The translations under genes were made by a program, and so were the position numbers. A stretch of 64,000 nucleotides of DNA from Diadema setosum. Lineage: Eukaryota > Echinodermata > Echinoidea > Diadematoida > Diadematidae. Location: the NCBI RefSeq assembly GCF_964275005.1, contig NC_092692.1, forward strand, positions 14,391,584 through 14,455,583, read 5' to 3'. The notes below the pieces were generated by a model. It saw nothing but the letters and a program-made list of their open reading frames with translations. It was not told the DNA's origin and ran no database searches. Positions 53,259 to 63,954 of this stretch are shown here, in pieces (the stretch's first letter is position 1; every line of letters starts with the position of its first letter).

Positions 53259-55885
53259 ACCAATGCTTCTCAACCTTTTTTTCAACCTGAGACCCACTTT
53301 GGCTCCTCTGATTTTGTTTTTCGAGGCCCAGTTAGAAAGACTAGAAATATATTTTTCTAATGTTTTAGCCGACATCCTGGCACGCCTGTAAAGAAGTGGG
53401 ACTCTGTATACACGACACTAATGTCTTGCACTATACACCCTGGTTTTTGAAACAGAAGACTTACCTTCGGAGTAGAAATTTATATGCACGAGTGGGAAAT
53501 TCAATGCTACACATCGGACGGAAATCGAATGCATTGATCATTACAGATTTCTATTTCACCGTTTTGGGATTTGAGCTTTGGTAAGAATTCGATTGCTGGC
53601 AGTCTTAAAGTTGAATGATCCAATTTGCGAGCTTGGTGAATTAAATGCACCTTCATGAATTTGATTGTGAAATCGACATCATGAAATCGACCAAATAATT
53701 GATTTTATATGTGCACTCGTGACGTAGATTAAGTGCCAAGAGATGCATCATCACCTGCTAAAATCAATTTTCTCCCAGAGGTATTTGTTACACTGCTTCG
53801 CGGGGACGAGGGGACAAGTCCCAGCGAGCGTTCACATTATGGTTTTCGAGGAGAAAGTCCCACAGCTCGGGACTTTCCCCGGGACGCGGGGACCAATCAG
53901 TAAGATATTATTCAGTGCCGTGGGGATTATGAGTGATAAAATTTTGGTCTAGGAATAAAATCCCGAATCTCATAACAGGGCTGGCGGAACCGGGCGGGGG
54001 GTGGGGGTGGGGGCGGGGGGCTTTCCTCCCCCCCCCCCCACTTTAATGCATACATAGGAATACATAGGATGTCACCACTCTGGGGCCCCCACTTTTTGTA
54101 CCCCGGAAGTGATTGTTGTCAATCACTGCATTGCAAGCCTACACAAAATGACCATACGGATATGAAATATTAAATTTCGTGCGAAGTTTGCCCCGAAAAA
54201 AAAAAAAATGTTCTCAAAAGTCCATGAACTTCAGTGAGCAAGTTTACAGATCGTCATAATACCCGCACCACACTCGACGACTAAACGAAGATTTTAATCT
54301 TAAAGGGATTGTACAGTTCTGGTTGAGGTGAGGATTTAGCTTTTAACGATTTGCGAGATATTCAGAAACCACTCTATGAGATGTCAAAGAGCATGCAATT
54401 CTAAGGGGTGTCAAAAGTTTATTTGGTGAAAATCGGTTTTAAAATGGCTGAGATATCAAAAAACAATGTGAAACAAAGAGATCCTATTTAAGGCGTGGCC
54501 TGTCGCCTTTTATTATTACCACTTTTGGGGATATCTCGGCCATTTGAAAACCAATTTTTATCGAATAAACGTTGAATCCTTCTTAAGATGCTCTTACATG
54601 CTCTTACATGCTCTTTCATATTTCAAAAGAGGTTTCTCATCATCTTACTTAGGAATGTTATAAACCTGAATCCCCACCTCAACCAGTACTGTACAGTCCC
54701 TTTAATTAGGAAGCCAGTTTACCTGAAGAATCGATACATAAAGGAAACACAATGGGTCGGCCTACATACCACCGTTTTCGAAATTGCTGTTGGAGCCTGT
54801 AAGAAACTCCTCCGGTGGTCGTGTGAAAGCTCAAGATTTCCTCATGAATGACCCGATGTTTAACATTTTCTTTATCTTGTGTCCATATCTTTGTTCAGGT
54901 TTGGAACAGTGTGAAACTACAGCTCTACGCGATGTGGCCCTTACGTAACGAAATTTGATCAAGAGCAAAATGAAGAGAGAACGCAATCCAAGGTTTCTTT
55001 TATCATGGAGGTACTACCTCCATGCTTTTACCGAAAAAAGGTACCTTTTCTCCAAGCAAGCCAGTTCCACATCCGACGTCGAGAATCCGTGTCGCCTTGT
55101 CTTTCACTAGGTCCGCAATCTTCGCTGCAACACCATCAGGTAGAGAATAGGAGAGAGTGGCCATGTCCTATATCCAAGTGTTCGCATATGAGAAAATAAG
55201 AGGTTGTTTGGTTCCAATCATATCTTTATATTCATTAAAAAGTTTGATTCCTATCAGGCATATCATCAACTGGCTAGTTGATGTGGGAATATGAGCCTTC
55301 TTTATCTTTGAGTAGGCCGATCATGTTTGAGAGCGAACGTGGACTCATGATGTTGTGCGACGTCACTGAATTATCTTAAAAGTGAAATGACCGCCTGTTA
55401 AAATATGGCAAATTCAAAGCCTGTGGGAGTTTTGGCCTGAACGTATTAGGCCTAAACGTTTAGTGTCACTAAAGGAATTAGAGTATCAAATCAACTCTTT
55501 AATAGAGACCAATCATAATAGCCGCGTCACTTTGGTGATACACACTGAATTTCATGTTTGATAATGCATCGCACAACATTAGCCACATAATATTTCTCCT
55601 TGTGGTTATAAAGACTTTTTTTTTTTGCAGGTTGTGATCATTGTTTCAAACTCAAGTCGCTCTGTGTAAATGTGTGTGTAGCATCGCAATTTCAGTGCAT
55701 TTAGTGTGAAAATATATAAGTGAATGTAAAATATCACTGACTGACTGAGGACGTCGAGATTACATTACCGTGTCGTAATCAGGAGCCCATACGTCATATT
55801 GCTTTGATTTCTCTTCCACCGTGATAAAGCGTTGCCTGCAAGTAGCGACCCTCTTTAAGGCGTCCATTGCAGGAGGAGTTGCCAT
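48961..55885 (-). CDS. METTL27: METTL27-like SAM-dependent methyltransferase (five exons, complete)
   Basis: Class I methyltransferase similar to vertebrate METTL27 (WBSCR27); the substrate is not established. Minus-strand exons: 55769-55885, 55045-55167, 52357-52495, 51512-51604, 48961-49151. All are GT-AG, phases 0, 0, 1, 1, giving 220 residues (human about 245). The N-terminus YDVWAPDYDTDMATLSYSLP matches the METTL27 YDRWAPDYDxDxAxLxY signature. Motif I is ILDVGCGTGLLG (67-78). The motif II acidic residue is D93 in MYAVDGNGALAAKCREKGLY. A motif III-IV-like strand is VAAVGIFSP with EINRVLGKGGALLIAAVRK after it. The tail GEWDLIDIEEANYYETPEIV is typical of the family's end. Intron 4 carries the Tc1-like MITE. 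Intron 2 carries a LINE fragment, a hAT fragment and MITE A. Confidence 0.88.
49283..50249. mobile_element. Tc1/mariner-like MITE with CTCAGCAAAAAAAGAAG ends (970 bp)
   Basis: The left end TACTCAGCAAAAAAAGAAGT and right end TTTTTTGCTGAGTGTA are inverted. The arms remain complementary for about 190 bp (GTAAACACTTTTTC...TACCATATTAAAG against its inverse) and share GCATGAGTGAAAA / GTTCACTCATGCGTAAAG deeper in. TA occurs at both borders. It lies in intron 4 of the METTL27-like gene. No transposase frame recognised. Confidence 0.75.
51218..51399. mobile_element. Tc1/mariner-type MITE, CAGTGGACTCCCGTTATAACG family, copy near METTL27-like exon 4
   Basis: 182 bp with TA at both ends (51216-17 and 51400-01). 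Ends CAGTGCACTCCCG and CGGGAGTCCACTG. GGACTTCGTTATAAC lies on the right. It ends about 110 bp from exon 4. Confidence 0.88.
52630..53258 (+). mobile_element. 5'-truncated LINE fragment (CR1/L2-like) with (ATT)n tail
   Basis: The reverse-transcriptase thumb and C-terminal region is still readable in pieces: CADVVAWAKTNMLEVNARKTEFLHF, then a NLGVHMDQ-type segment, then NSAARPVERAKGRDPITSML and NRLHLLPV. It ends GCGCTATATAAG followed by (ATT)n, a typical 3' tail of this LINE group. The frame is broken several times. It lies in intron 2 of the METTL27-like gene on the opposite strand. Confidence 0.75.
53262..53400. mobile_element. hAT (Charlie-like) fragment
   Basis: CAATGCTTCTCAACCTTTTT followed by CAACCTGAGACCCACTTTGG closely resembles the CAGTGGTTCTCAACCTTTTT end of Charlie-type hAT elements. 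Only one end is recognised. Confidence 0.45.
53960..54110. repeat. G-run/C-run rich repeat fragment
   Basis: GGGCTGGCGGAACCGGGCGG followed by G-runs, a C-run, then GGGGCCCCCACTTTTTGTA. It resembles the poly-G bearing hAT-like MITE ends elsewhere in the window, but no inverted terminus was found. Confidence 0.35.
54304..54701. mobile_element. TTAA-flanked palindromic MITE, family A, intact copy
   Basis: 398 bp between TTAA (54300-54303) and TTAA (54702-54705). Ends AGGGATTGTACAGTTCTGG and (inverted) AGGGACTGTACAGTACTGG are followed by TTGAGGTG on both arms. The interior is an imperfect palindrome with GATATCTCGGCCATTT.AAAA / its inverse. The 541-999 element is an older copy. Confidence 0.88.
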
Positions 55886-56233
55886 GGTTACGTCCGTACC
55901 GTTAAGTTATGTTTTGTCCTACCCTATAGTATGTAAAGATGAAGTGTGAAAACACATATGTATATAAAACGCGCTATTCTTCATATAGACGTTTGTCACG
56001 GAGCAGACTTCCCGAGCTTGGCGCCAATTTGAAGGGAGGAGCGAGATGCCCCAAGATGCCCTTGATGTGGAGATTCCTGGCTCGAGCTCGATATGCTCGA
56101 TAAATCTCACAAAATATTGTAGGAAATGTCAGTCTGTATTTGAAGCTTTAGAATCTTTACTTTGGGCCATCTGTTGGGAATAAGGACGATTTCATATAAA
56201 CCTTCAGTACATCTTTTAACGGGATTTCATTCT
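55886..56233. other. 5' flank of the METTL27-like gene
   Basis: Short region between the METTL27-like start codon and the 3' tail of the LINE. The promoter must be here or 5' of it, but I see no distinctive element. Confidence 0.35.
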
Positions 56234-59200
56234 AATTCAATTCAATTCAATTCAATTCATTTATTTTTCTTTCTTCTTTTTTTCAACAAAACATAACGCA
56301 TAATAAATTTGGAATTACATCATAAACATAAACATTCAACTTTGCAAAAGATAAATGATACAGATAAACAAAAGAATGCATACTGGCAAAAAAGTACAAA
56401 GTTATGCTTTAGTTGAGAAAAAAAAAAGAATTGAGAGGTCCACTAAAAAGCAAGCTTGTATGTTGTGAACCACTCAAAAATGAACAAACTTATGAATTAA
56501 TTATTTACAAATACTTATCACAGATATAATTTACGACAGAACGGAACAAGACGGGAGAAATACAAAAGATATGACACGACTTGACAAAAAAGACGGAAAG
56601 AATGGAGGGAGAGAAAGGGGAAAAAAGAGAATGCCTACACGCTGAACTAGGGAAATGGAACAGGGGGTGATTGAGAATGTGCTTCAGAGGGCTGGTACTG
56701 GACGCAGCTGTGCAAGGATTTGATGGCTATTACATAATAATCCACGTAATCCATTACGTAATGCGAAAGATTGGTGGATGGATGATGAACCCTGGGGTTG
56801 ATGAACTAATAAAGAAATATATCAGAGAGGATTTAACAAAAATGCGATTAAAAGACTTGCGCTTAAAAGAATGCAAAGATGGGGAATTTTTTATTTCACA
56901 GCTTAATGAATTCCAAAATCTAGGACCGGTCTTTATAAATGTACTCTGAGCTAATAAAGTTCTCAGGAGGGGCAAATGAAACTCATTAGATTGCCTAGTG
57001 GGATAATTATGAAAAAACTGGTTCCATGGAAACATTGAATTAAAAATACTGGGAAGTGCATTTGCATTGTAATTAAACATAAACTGACCAAGCTGAAAAA
57101 AAATACAAATCTTTAATTTTCAAAATCTTATATTTAGTAAACAATGGCTCTGAATGGGAACGCATGGCGGGACGCCGCAAATAATACGAAGTGCCTTTTT
57201 TGCAGTAACAGTAATTTATCTAGTAAAGTTTGATGGGCACTACCCCATGCTAGGAGTCCGTAATTAAGATACGGTAAAATTAGAGAAAAATACAAGGTCA
57301 ACAAAGAGGACATTGGAATATGAGACTTGAGTCTATTTATGATACCAATATTACGTGAAATTATTGTACTAATGTTGATAATGTGCGGTCTCCATGAAAG
57401 TTTATCGTCCACTATAATACCAAGGAATTTTATATGAGATACACGTTCTAGCAGAGTGTCATCAAAAATGACATTTTGTGCGCAAAGCTTCTATGGAATT
57501 ACTAAAAAGCATATATTTAGTTTTCTGGAGATTAAGTGATAATTTATTTGCTCTTATCCACTGAGTTACTTTTTTCAATTCGGAATTAACAATGCGTACG
57601 AGAGTATCTGGATATCGGTGAGATAAGAAAACATTGGAATCATCAGCAAAAAGTATAAATGAGAGAATATCAGATGATCTACAAAAGTCATTAATATAGA
57701 TAATAAAAAGTAAAAGTCCTAATAAGCTACCCTGTGGGACGCCAAATTTAATAAATTCTAGATTTGAGTCATTCTCATTCAGAGATACATATTGTTTTCG
57801 ATTTTGTAGGTAACTCTTGAACCACTCCAAGGCCTTCCCCCGTATTCCATAATGAGACAATTTATATAATAAAATTTCATGATTTATCGTATCGAAGGCC
57901 TTGGAGAAGTCCAGGAAGATACCAATAAGATGAGAATGATTATCAACAGTATGCGCGGCGTGGTCAGTAAACTTCAGAAGGGCATGAAAGGTGCTATGTT
58001 TCTGACGAAACCCAAATTGAGAATTTTTAAAAACATTATGAAAATTAAGAAAATTAATTGTTCTTACAAATACCAATTTTTCCAAAATTTTAGATAAGGA
58101 TGAAAGCAAAGAAATGGGTCTATAGAATTACTTACATCAGATTCGTCTCCTTTTTTAAGTAAAGGAAAAATCTTAGATATTTTCATAAATTCAGGAAAAA
58201 CACCACTTATTATAGATTTATTGAAAATATGTGAAAGTGGGTCAGCAATTGATGATATAATTCCCTTTAAAATAAAATTACTTATATCTACAACCAGCAC
58301 TTCGCTTATTATTCATTGCGGTAACAATATCTATTATTTCATATTCTGTAGTTGGAACAAAAAAAAAAAATGGAACTAGAATTAGGTTGACCTAAGAATT
58401 TAGAAAAATGCGTATTTGACTGTGGTACTTTTTCTGCCAGATTTTCCCCAATCATTGTAAAATAAGAGTTCAAAATATTAACTATATCATTAGGGTCTTC
58501 AAAAATTTTATCATGTTTTAACTTTGAAATATTTGATTTCTTTTTTTGATATATTATTCATAGCCTGCTTCAATACCTTCCATGTATTCTTTATATCATG
58601 TTTATATTTTTCAAACTGAATCATATAATATTTCCTCTTTTCCAACCGTATAATCTTCGTTAAAATATTTTTATACGAAGTGTATTTATTTTTTGACTTC
58701 TCAGTTTTTTTCATTTTGAATTTATAGTATAACCTATTTTTCCAATTTATTGAACGAAGAACAGATTTTGAAATCCATGGAAGTTCAGGAGCCGTTTTAT
58801 ATTTAACTGACTTATATTTTAATTTAGGAATATATTAATCTAAATATTTATTCATAATCCCTGAAAAATTTTCAAATGATATATTTACATCATCGTTATC
58901 ATAAACACTAGACCAGTCAGCCCTATCTAAGCAAGCACCAAGGCTAGCCAAATTTTCCGGTGAAGCTCTACGTCTAAGTGACAAAAATTGGAAATTATTA
59001 ACCAAATATTTAAGACCAAAACATGCTATAATAGGGAAATGATCAGTTATATCAGATAAGATTATTGCAGAATTTAAAATCTGCACAGAATTAGAAAAAA
59101 TGTTATCAAGGAGGGTTGCGGAGTGATTTGTAACACGAGTTGGTTTCGAAATTAATGGCAAGAAAGAGGCTGACAAAAACATTTCAAGAAATTCTTGAGA

Positions 59201-59946
59201 TGTATTATCATCATTCTTAATCAAATCAATATTAAAATCACCCATTATGAAAATGCTTTTATTGATAAATAGAGGGCTTTTTAATAAATTTGTCATACAA
59301 TTCAAAAAATCTTTGGAACTAGAACTTGGGGGTCTATAAACAATACCAATTATAATATTCTTACTTTGCGGAATACAAATTTCCACGAACAAAGTCTCTA
59401 CAGTTTCATTCATTACATTTAATTCATCACAAACATTAAATTCAAATTTTTTAGATAAATAGAAAGCGACCCCACCACCCGTCCTGTTTATTCTATCAAC
59501 AATAAAATCATAACCATTTAATGCATACGGTAAATTAACGTCAAATGATAACCATGTTTCAGTTAAACCTATTACTGAAATTTGTTGTTTATTTTGATTA
59601 TCTAATAATATCTGTAACTCATCAAAATATTTATTAATACTCCTTATATTTAAATGTAACATGGAAAATATACTTTTTGAAAAACTTTTTGTATAATCTT
59701 TAAATTGATCAACAGTTACATATTTAGAAGGAATTTGAATGGAGTCATATTCAAAATCAAAATCATTATATATATCTTTAGAAGATGAGTTTACATTATC
59801 GGCAATAAGATCGTCAAAAAAAAAGCAGACGATTGTGGCTTGTTCCGACTTAATTCCGAAGGGGAGCGTCTAAACAGATCAAAGAGTTCATCATCATCAA
59901 GGGAATCAAATGCTACATTAAGTCGATTATCCATAAAAAGAGGCAT
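56234..59946 (-). mobile_element. CR1-like LINE, ORF2 with endonuclease and reverse transcriptase, interrupted
   Basis: Read on the minus strand. An ORF2 start, MPLFMDNRLNVAFDSL, lies at 59946. An APE endonuclease follows (59662-58835: LHLNIRSI, LTETW, YRPPSSS, IMGDFNIDL, DHFPI). The reverse transcriptase comes next (58300-57462: FPLLKKGDESDVSN, QFGFRQKHST, IFLDFSKAFDTI, GVPQGSLLG, catalytic FADDSNVF). The C-terminal region continues to about 56754 (NYGLLAWGS, YPTRQSNEFHLP, GPRFWNSL). It ends in a (AATTG)n-type tail at 56234-56259, characteristic of CR1-group LINEs. About five frame breaks; one is at a T-run near 59820 and another lies between the first two RT motifs. Not autonomous now. Confidence 0.88.
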
Positions 59947-60584
59947 AACGTATATGAAGGCATGTCAACTGACGAGTTAGCAGAGGAATGAAAATTTTTG
60001 GCACAAAAGATGCACGAACAATTCCAGGTTCACGGATAGTACAGCGAGTAGGAAAATTCACGAAAACATAGACTTTAGGCAACATAATCAAAGAACACAG
60101 AATACATAAACAACACAGGAAGAAATCGTACACACAAATAGTCAAAGCCTGTAAAAGAACTTTGACAGAACCAGTGCAAAGCATATAAACTTTCAAGGGC
60201 AGATATGTCTTTGTGATGGTAATTACTTTTCGGTATCCCTTCTTATAAAAGGTAGGTAGTACAGACACGAGGATGCGCCAACAGAAATTGAGGAAAAATG
60301 CTGAAATGAAGATGAAAATTACTCGACTGGGCATACGCGGGCACTAATCTGATATATCTATCAATAAAGAATTATACTTGAAGATTATTGCATATTAGTT
60401 TCATTTGGGCAAATTAAGTCGAAAAGTTATAAAACCAGCTTTCCAGGATGATACAGTTTTAAACATTTTCACATAATACAGCTCTGATTTACACTTTTGC
60501 GCAATTTTCTGAACGGAATTGACTTTTATTTTACATGCTTTATTATTAATAAATAAATAAGCAAAATAGATTATGGCCAACATC
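59947..60584. other. 5' flank or 5' UTR of the LINE; no gene recognised
   Basis: A minus-strand open stretch at 59927-60334 is hydrophobic and overlaps the ORF2 start. It lacks the features of a LINE ORF1 (zinc knuckle, coiled coil, esterase), so I treat it as untranslated. AT-rich otherwise. Confidence 0.35.
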
Positions 60585-61077
60585 AGGCGTTTTCACATCA
60601 GCCCGATGTTTCGAGATAGCGCGCTATCTTCTGACTTGGGAAATTTTCCCGATAGCGAGATAGCGCGCTATTTGATAATGTGAACACAAATTAACGCGCT
60701 AGTTGTATCGCGCTGATCGAGATAATTTCTCGAGTCCAACTCGGGGAATTTCTGAAATAGCTGGATAGTAGCGCGCTATTTGATAATGTGAAAACGACTC
60801 GAGAAATTTGCGCGATGAATTCCATCATTCCTAGCGTGTGTGACCCGATCGACCGAGGCAAACTGCACACAAAGCATGAGGAATTTTTGAGAGGGCACAC
60901 ACATTACTGATGCAGTTTGCACATACTCAGCTGTCAAATTAGCTATTTTAAAATTTTAACTATTCGGGCTACCCCCTCTTCGGGCTGATGTGAACAAGAA
61001 ATGAAATAGCGCTCTAATTCGCAATCGCGGAAAATTTTTCGAGCTTGGATTTTCATCGGGCTGATGTGAAAACGCCT
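60585..61077. mobile_element. 493-bp TIR element with AGGCGTTTTCACATCAGCCC ends
   Basis: Perfect inverted ends of at least 22 bp start AGGCGTTTTCACATCAGCCC and finish GGGCTGATGTGAAAACGCCT. The interior repeats the motifs TAGCGCGCTATTTGATAATG, TCGAGA/TCTCGA and TTCGGGCTGATGTGAA several times in both orientations. I find no convincing target duplication. No coding capacity. Confidence 0.8.
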
Positions 61078-61082
61078 ATTAT

Positions 61083-61333
61083 GATAACGTCCAAAATGAA
61101 TCTTCAGATTGCTCAGCAAGACGGCGGCTTGGAATATCGATCTTCAAAGGCACAAGTGCACCTGTGGAATTCTTTTGTACATCAATAGAAATCTGACAAC
61201 TGTTTGAATAATTACAGCCAGTTGGAACTCCATGTATAAAACCTCCTTGATTAAACACAGTCCCACCTCCCTGATATACAATCCAGTTTTTACAGGGTGG
61301 GCGAACTTGCGTGCAACCAAGGCAGATTAACAA
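61083..61333 (-). CDS. Possible coding exon, unknown cysteine-containing protein
   Basis: A minus-strand open frame containing PPCKNWIVYQGGGTVFNQGG, then TGCNYSNSCQISIDVQKN, ending RRLAEQSEDSFWTLS at a stop next to the TIR element. It has spaced cysteines and an N-glycosylation-like NSTG, so a secreted or lumenal segment is conceivable. A hydrophobic stretch (GFTLSVLSIPILMFSVVFFF) follows 5' on the same strand near 61720-61640. No family is recognised and the frame has no verified splice partner. Confidence 0.25.
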
Positions 61334-61560
61334 CCTTCTCGGTCAAGTGTTAGCCTCCATTGGCTTACAAAAGAAGAGTGAAAAAAAAAATGTGAAAACA
61401 ATTCTCGTGCAATGTTACATAACAAGGAGGGGTACACAGGGGTTACATAGGGGTATGCAGGACGCATCAGAATGCAGATTAAAATTATAGTTGATCTGAC
61501 GGTAAGTGCATGGCTGAGGTGACTATACTCTCGATAGTTGTGGGGGGTGGGAATAAAGAG
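61278..61560. repeat. Duplicated segment, copy 1
   Basis: CAGTTTTTACAGGGTGGGCGAACTTGCG ... ACCTTCTCGGTCAAGTGTTA ... ATTGGCTTACAAAAGAAGAG ... GGAGGGGTACACAGG ... GTTGATCTGACGGTAAG matches 62380-62665 in the same order and orientation. Confidence 0.75.
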
Positions 61561-62379
61561 AATTAAATAAAGAGAACATACACGTAATGACCCTCTGGTC
61601 GTATTTTAGCTCGGATTGAAACAGATACATTCGATTTTTTAAAGAACCACGGGCATATTGTGAAAAAGAATACCACTGAAAACATGAGTATTGGGATCGA
61701 TAATACCGACAAGGTGAATCCAAATGGGGGTACACATGTACATACATAGAATATTATTATCATAATATCATAGTATCATAGTATCATAGTGTGTGAATAC
61801 CAGTACGTGAGTGGAACAGGTTTAAATTAATTTGCAGACAATCCGCATTACGTATGTCGGACAACTGCTGTAATGAGTGGACAATATATAGTACTGTACT
61901 ACTGAAAACCCTCGCATGGGCAAATGGGACAACAGCTGTATGCGAACTGAATACCATACTTACAAAAGGGAAGGGAAAAAAAAAACCAACAACAACAGAT
62001 CATTTCAACGTCTCCGGGAAAGCGCTGTTCATATAATATATTATTTGGATGCATGAATAAACCGGTCCTATTATTCAGAAAAGGATGTACTGTATGTCCC
62101 ACCTCCGCTCCCGATTCAACCTTCCCGGAGTTTTAAACGCACTGGTTGCATGTGTAATTTGTATTGTTTGACAAGGTGGGGGGGGGGGGGGGGGGGGGAG
62201 TGGGGAAACAGTGGAAATCATAGGCGTTCATGCATAAAAAGAGTAAAAAGAAATGAAACAAACAAGTGTTTGTTGAGGAGGGTGAAGAGGTCGGAGATGG
62301 AATAGACAAATATTTCATAGGCATGTATTAAAAAAAAAAACATCATGTGAAATGCTAGACTGTTTAAACACATGCATAT
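61561..62379. other. Sequence between the duplicated segments
   Basis: Contains ATCATAGT repeats near 61765-61795 and a G-run of about 25 at 62176-62200. A minus-strand acceptor-like tract (pyrimidines then TTTTGTAAG) near 61970 is followed by a short cysteine-rich frame ending at a stop (SCCPICPCEGFQ). It is too short to call. Confidence 0.35.
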
Positions 62380-62665
62380 ACAATTCAGTTTTTACAAGGT
62401 GGGTGAACTTGCGAGGAATTTAGTCAGACAAACGACCTTCTCGGTCAAGTTTTACCGGGCATTGGCTTACAAAAGATGAGAAAAAATGTGCAAAACAGTT
62501 CACGCGTCCTGTTACATAACAAGTTTTATAGAAAAAATGTGAAAACAGTTCACGCGCAATGTTACATAACAGGGAGGGGTATACAGGACGGATTGAAATT
62601 ATAGCTGATCTGGCTATAAGCAGGGAGGTGTTACAGAGATGGAGTGGCAACTCTTCGTAATTCAT
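62380..62665. repeat. Duplicated segment, copy 2
   Basis: Same order of motifs as 61278-61560. It also carries an internal repeat of about 55 bp (AAAAATGTG.AAAACAGTTCACGCG..CTGTTACATAACA), present twice here and once in copy 1. Confidence 0.75.
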
Positions 62666-63342
62666 CCAAACACATGTTTGGGTTGAAGGCGTTACGATGG
62701 GATGTCTAGCATTCCATTACGCTTTGAAGTCATGCTCGGCACCGCTCTGGTTTGCAAGACGAAGTTCAGAGACGAAGAACGCATTTCACCTTTCGTTGAA
62801 TTACAAGTTTTATTTCACCGTAAAATTTTTAATGAAATACTCGAATTGATTTAGAATAGTTTAGGAAAGAATTCAATATCATAAACATGTATTTCTAGTT
62901 TCTTCGTAATGCGCAAATCAAAATGAAATGAAAATTGTCTCTTAGGCCCTCTTAAAATCCTAATATTTTTCTATAATGCGCATATTTGTGCATGTTAGTT
63001 TTTTAATCTTTTAATCTGGGATATTTTGATCTTTCAAATACAGTACTCCGCTAAAGCGTATTCCAGCGTGCTTTTGAACTATTTGCTGTTAAAATTATTA
63101 GTTTTACACTGCATTTTGGTTCGCTGCTCCAATTCAAGTTACACAAATTCATTGTTGCCATCACATTGAAAGAGAGAGCGAATTGCAGTAGGGGCAAGTA
63201 TTTCTAGATGTGAAAGCGCTAGTCCCGATTATTGATGCCCTCTTTTGTCAAAGCACATGGGTAACACCTGTAGTTGAACGCATAACTTCTCGGCGGCGCC
63301 GCGCATGACTTCAAAGGAGAACAGTAGTTGTCTCTCCTTCTC
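62666..63342. other. Intergenic DNA without recognised features
   Basis: AT-rich with a few short pyrimidine runs; no exon, RNA gene or repeat family identified. Confidence 0.4.
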
Positions 63343-63345
63343 TAG

Positions 63346-63946
63346 GACCCCGTTTACAGTGCGAGGCTCGGCCGCGGCCGAGCCGCGGCCGAGCCCAGCC
63401 CCGCTTCAGTGTAAACGCGCAAAAGGCCAAATGCGAGGCCAAAATTGGCCTCGCATTTGGCCTCGCTCTGGAGGTGGTCTCGGCTGTGGCCGAGCCGCGG
63501 CCGAGCCCTGCCTCTTCTTGGTGTAAACGCAAACTGGGCCAATTGCGCGGCCAATTGCGCGGCCAATTTTAGTCTGGCTTCCAAACCCTCTGCCTGTATC
63601 TTTCGCTATTCAGGATATTAACCCCCTCAACGTCGAAAACTAGTATAGTTTAAGGTGGTTTTGTCCTGCAAAGGATTTTTTCCTTCGGCAAAGGCCTTTG
63701 CCCGAACGGCGACTTCGTCGCCACGGAATTCATTTGGCAAAGGGTCTGAAAACCAGACAATACAAAATTGCGTTTGTTTACAAGCAGAGCGCCACTACGA
63801 CAAAATATTGAAAGGTTTGAATCAAAAGCGCGGCCGAGCCCAGCAGTGTAAACGGACAAAATTGCGAGGCTCGGCCGCGCAATTGAGGCCGGACTCGGCC
63901 GCGGCCGAGCCGCGGCCGAGCCCGGCCCGGCACTGTAAACGGGGTC
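63346..63946. mobile_element. 601-bp GC-rich foldback element with GACCCCGTTTACAGTGC ends and TAG duplication
   Basis: The ends GACCCCGTTTACAGTGC and GCACTGTAAACGGGGTC are perfect inverted repeats. TAG lies on both sides (63343-63345 and 63947-63949). The interior is a lattice of GGCTCGGCCGCGGCCGAGCC-type palindromes, with GTGTAAACG / CGTTTACAC motifs repeated internally near 63410, 63523 and 63848. A 3-bp duplication is compatible with Harbinger- or Chapaev-type elements, but the superfamily is not settled. It interrupts a third copy of the 61.3/62.4-kb duplicated sequence. Confidence 0.8.
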
Positions 63947-63954
63947 TAGCACCT

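Noticed and set aside
59927-60334. LINE ORF1 candidate upstream of ORF2
   Set aside because: Hydrophobic, no zinc knuckle, RRM, esterase or coiled-coil features; treated as untranslated or flanking DNA.
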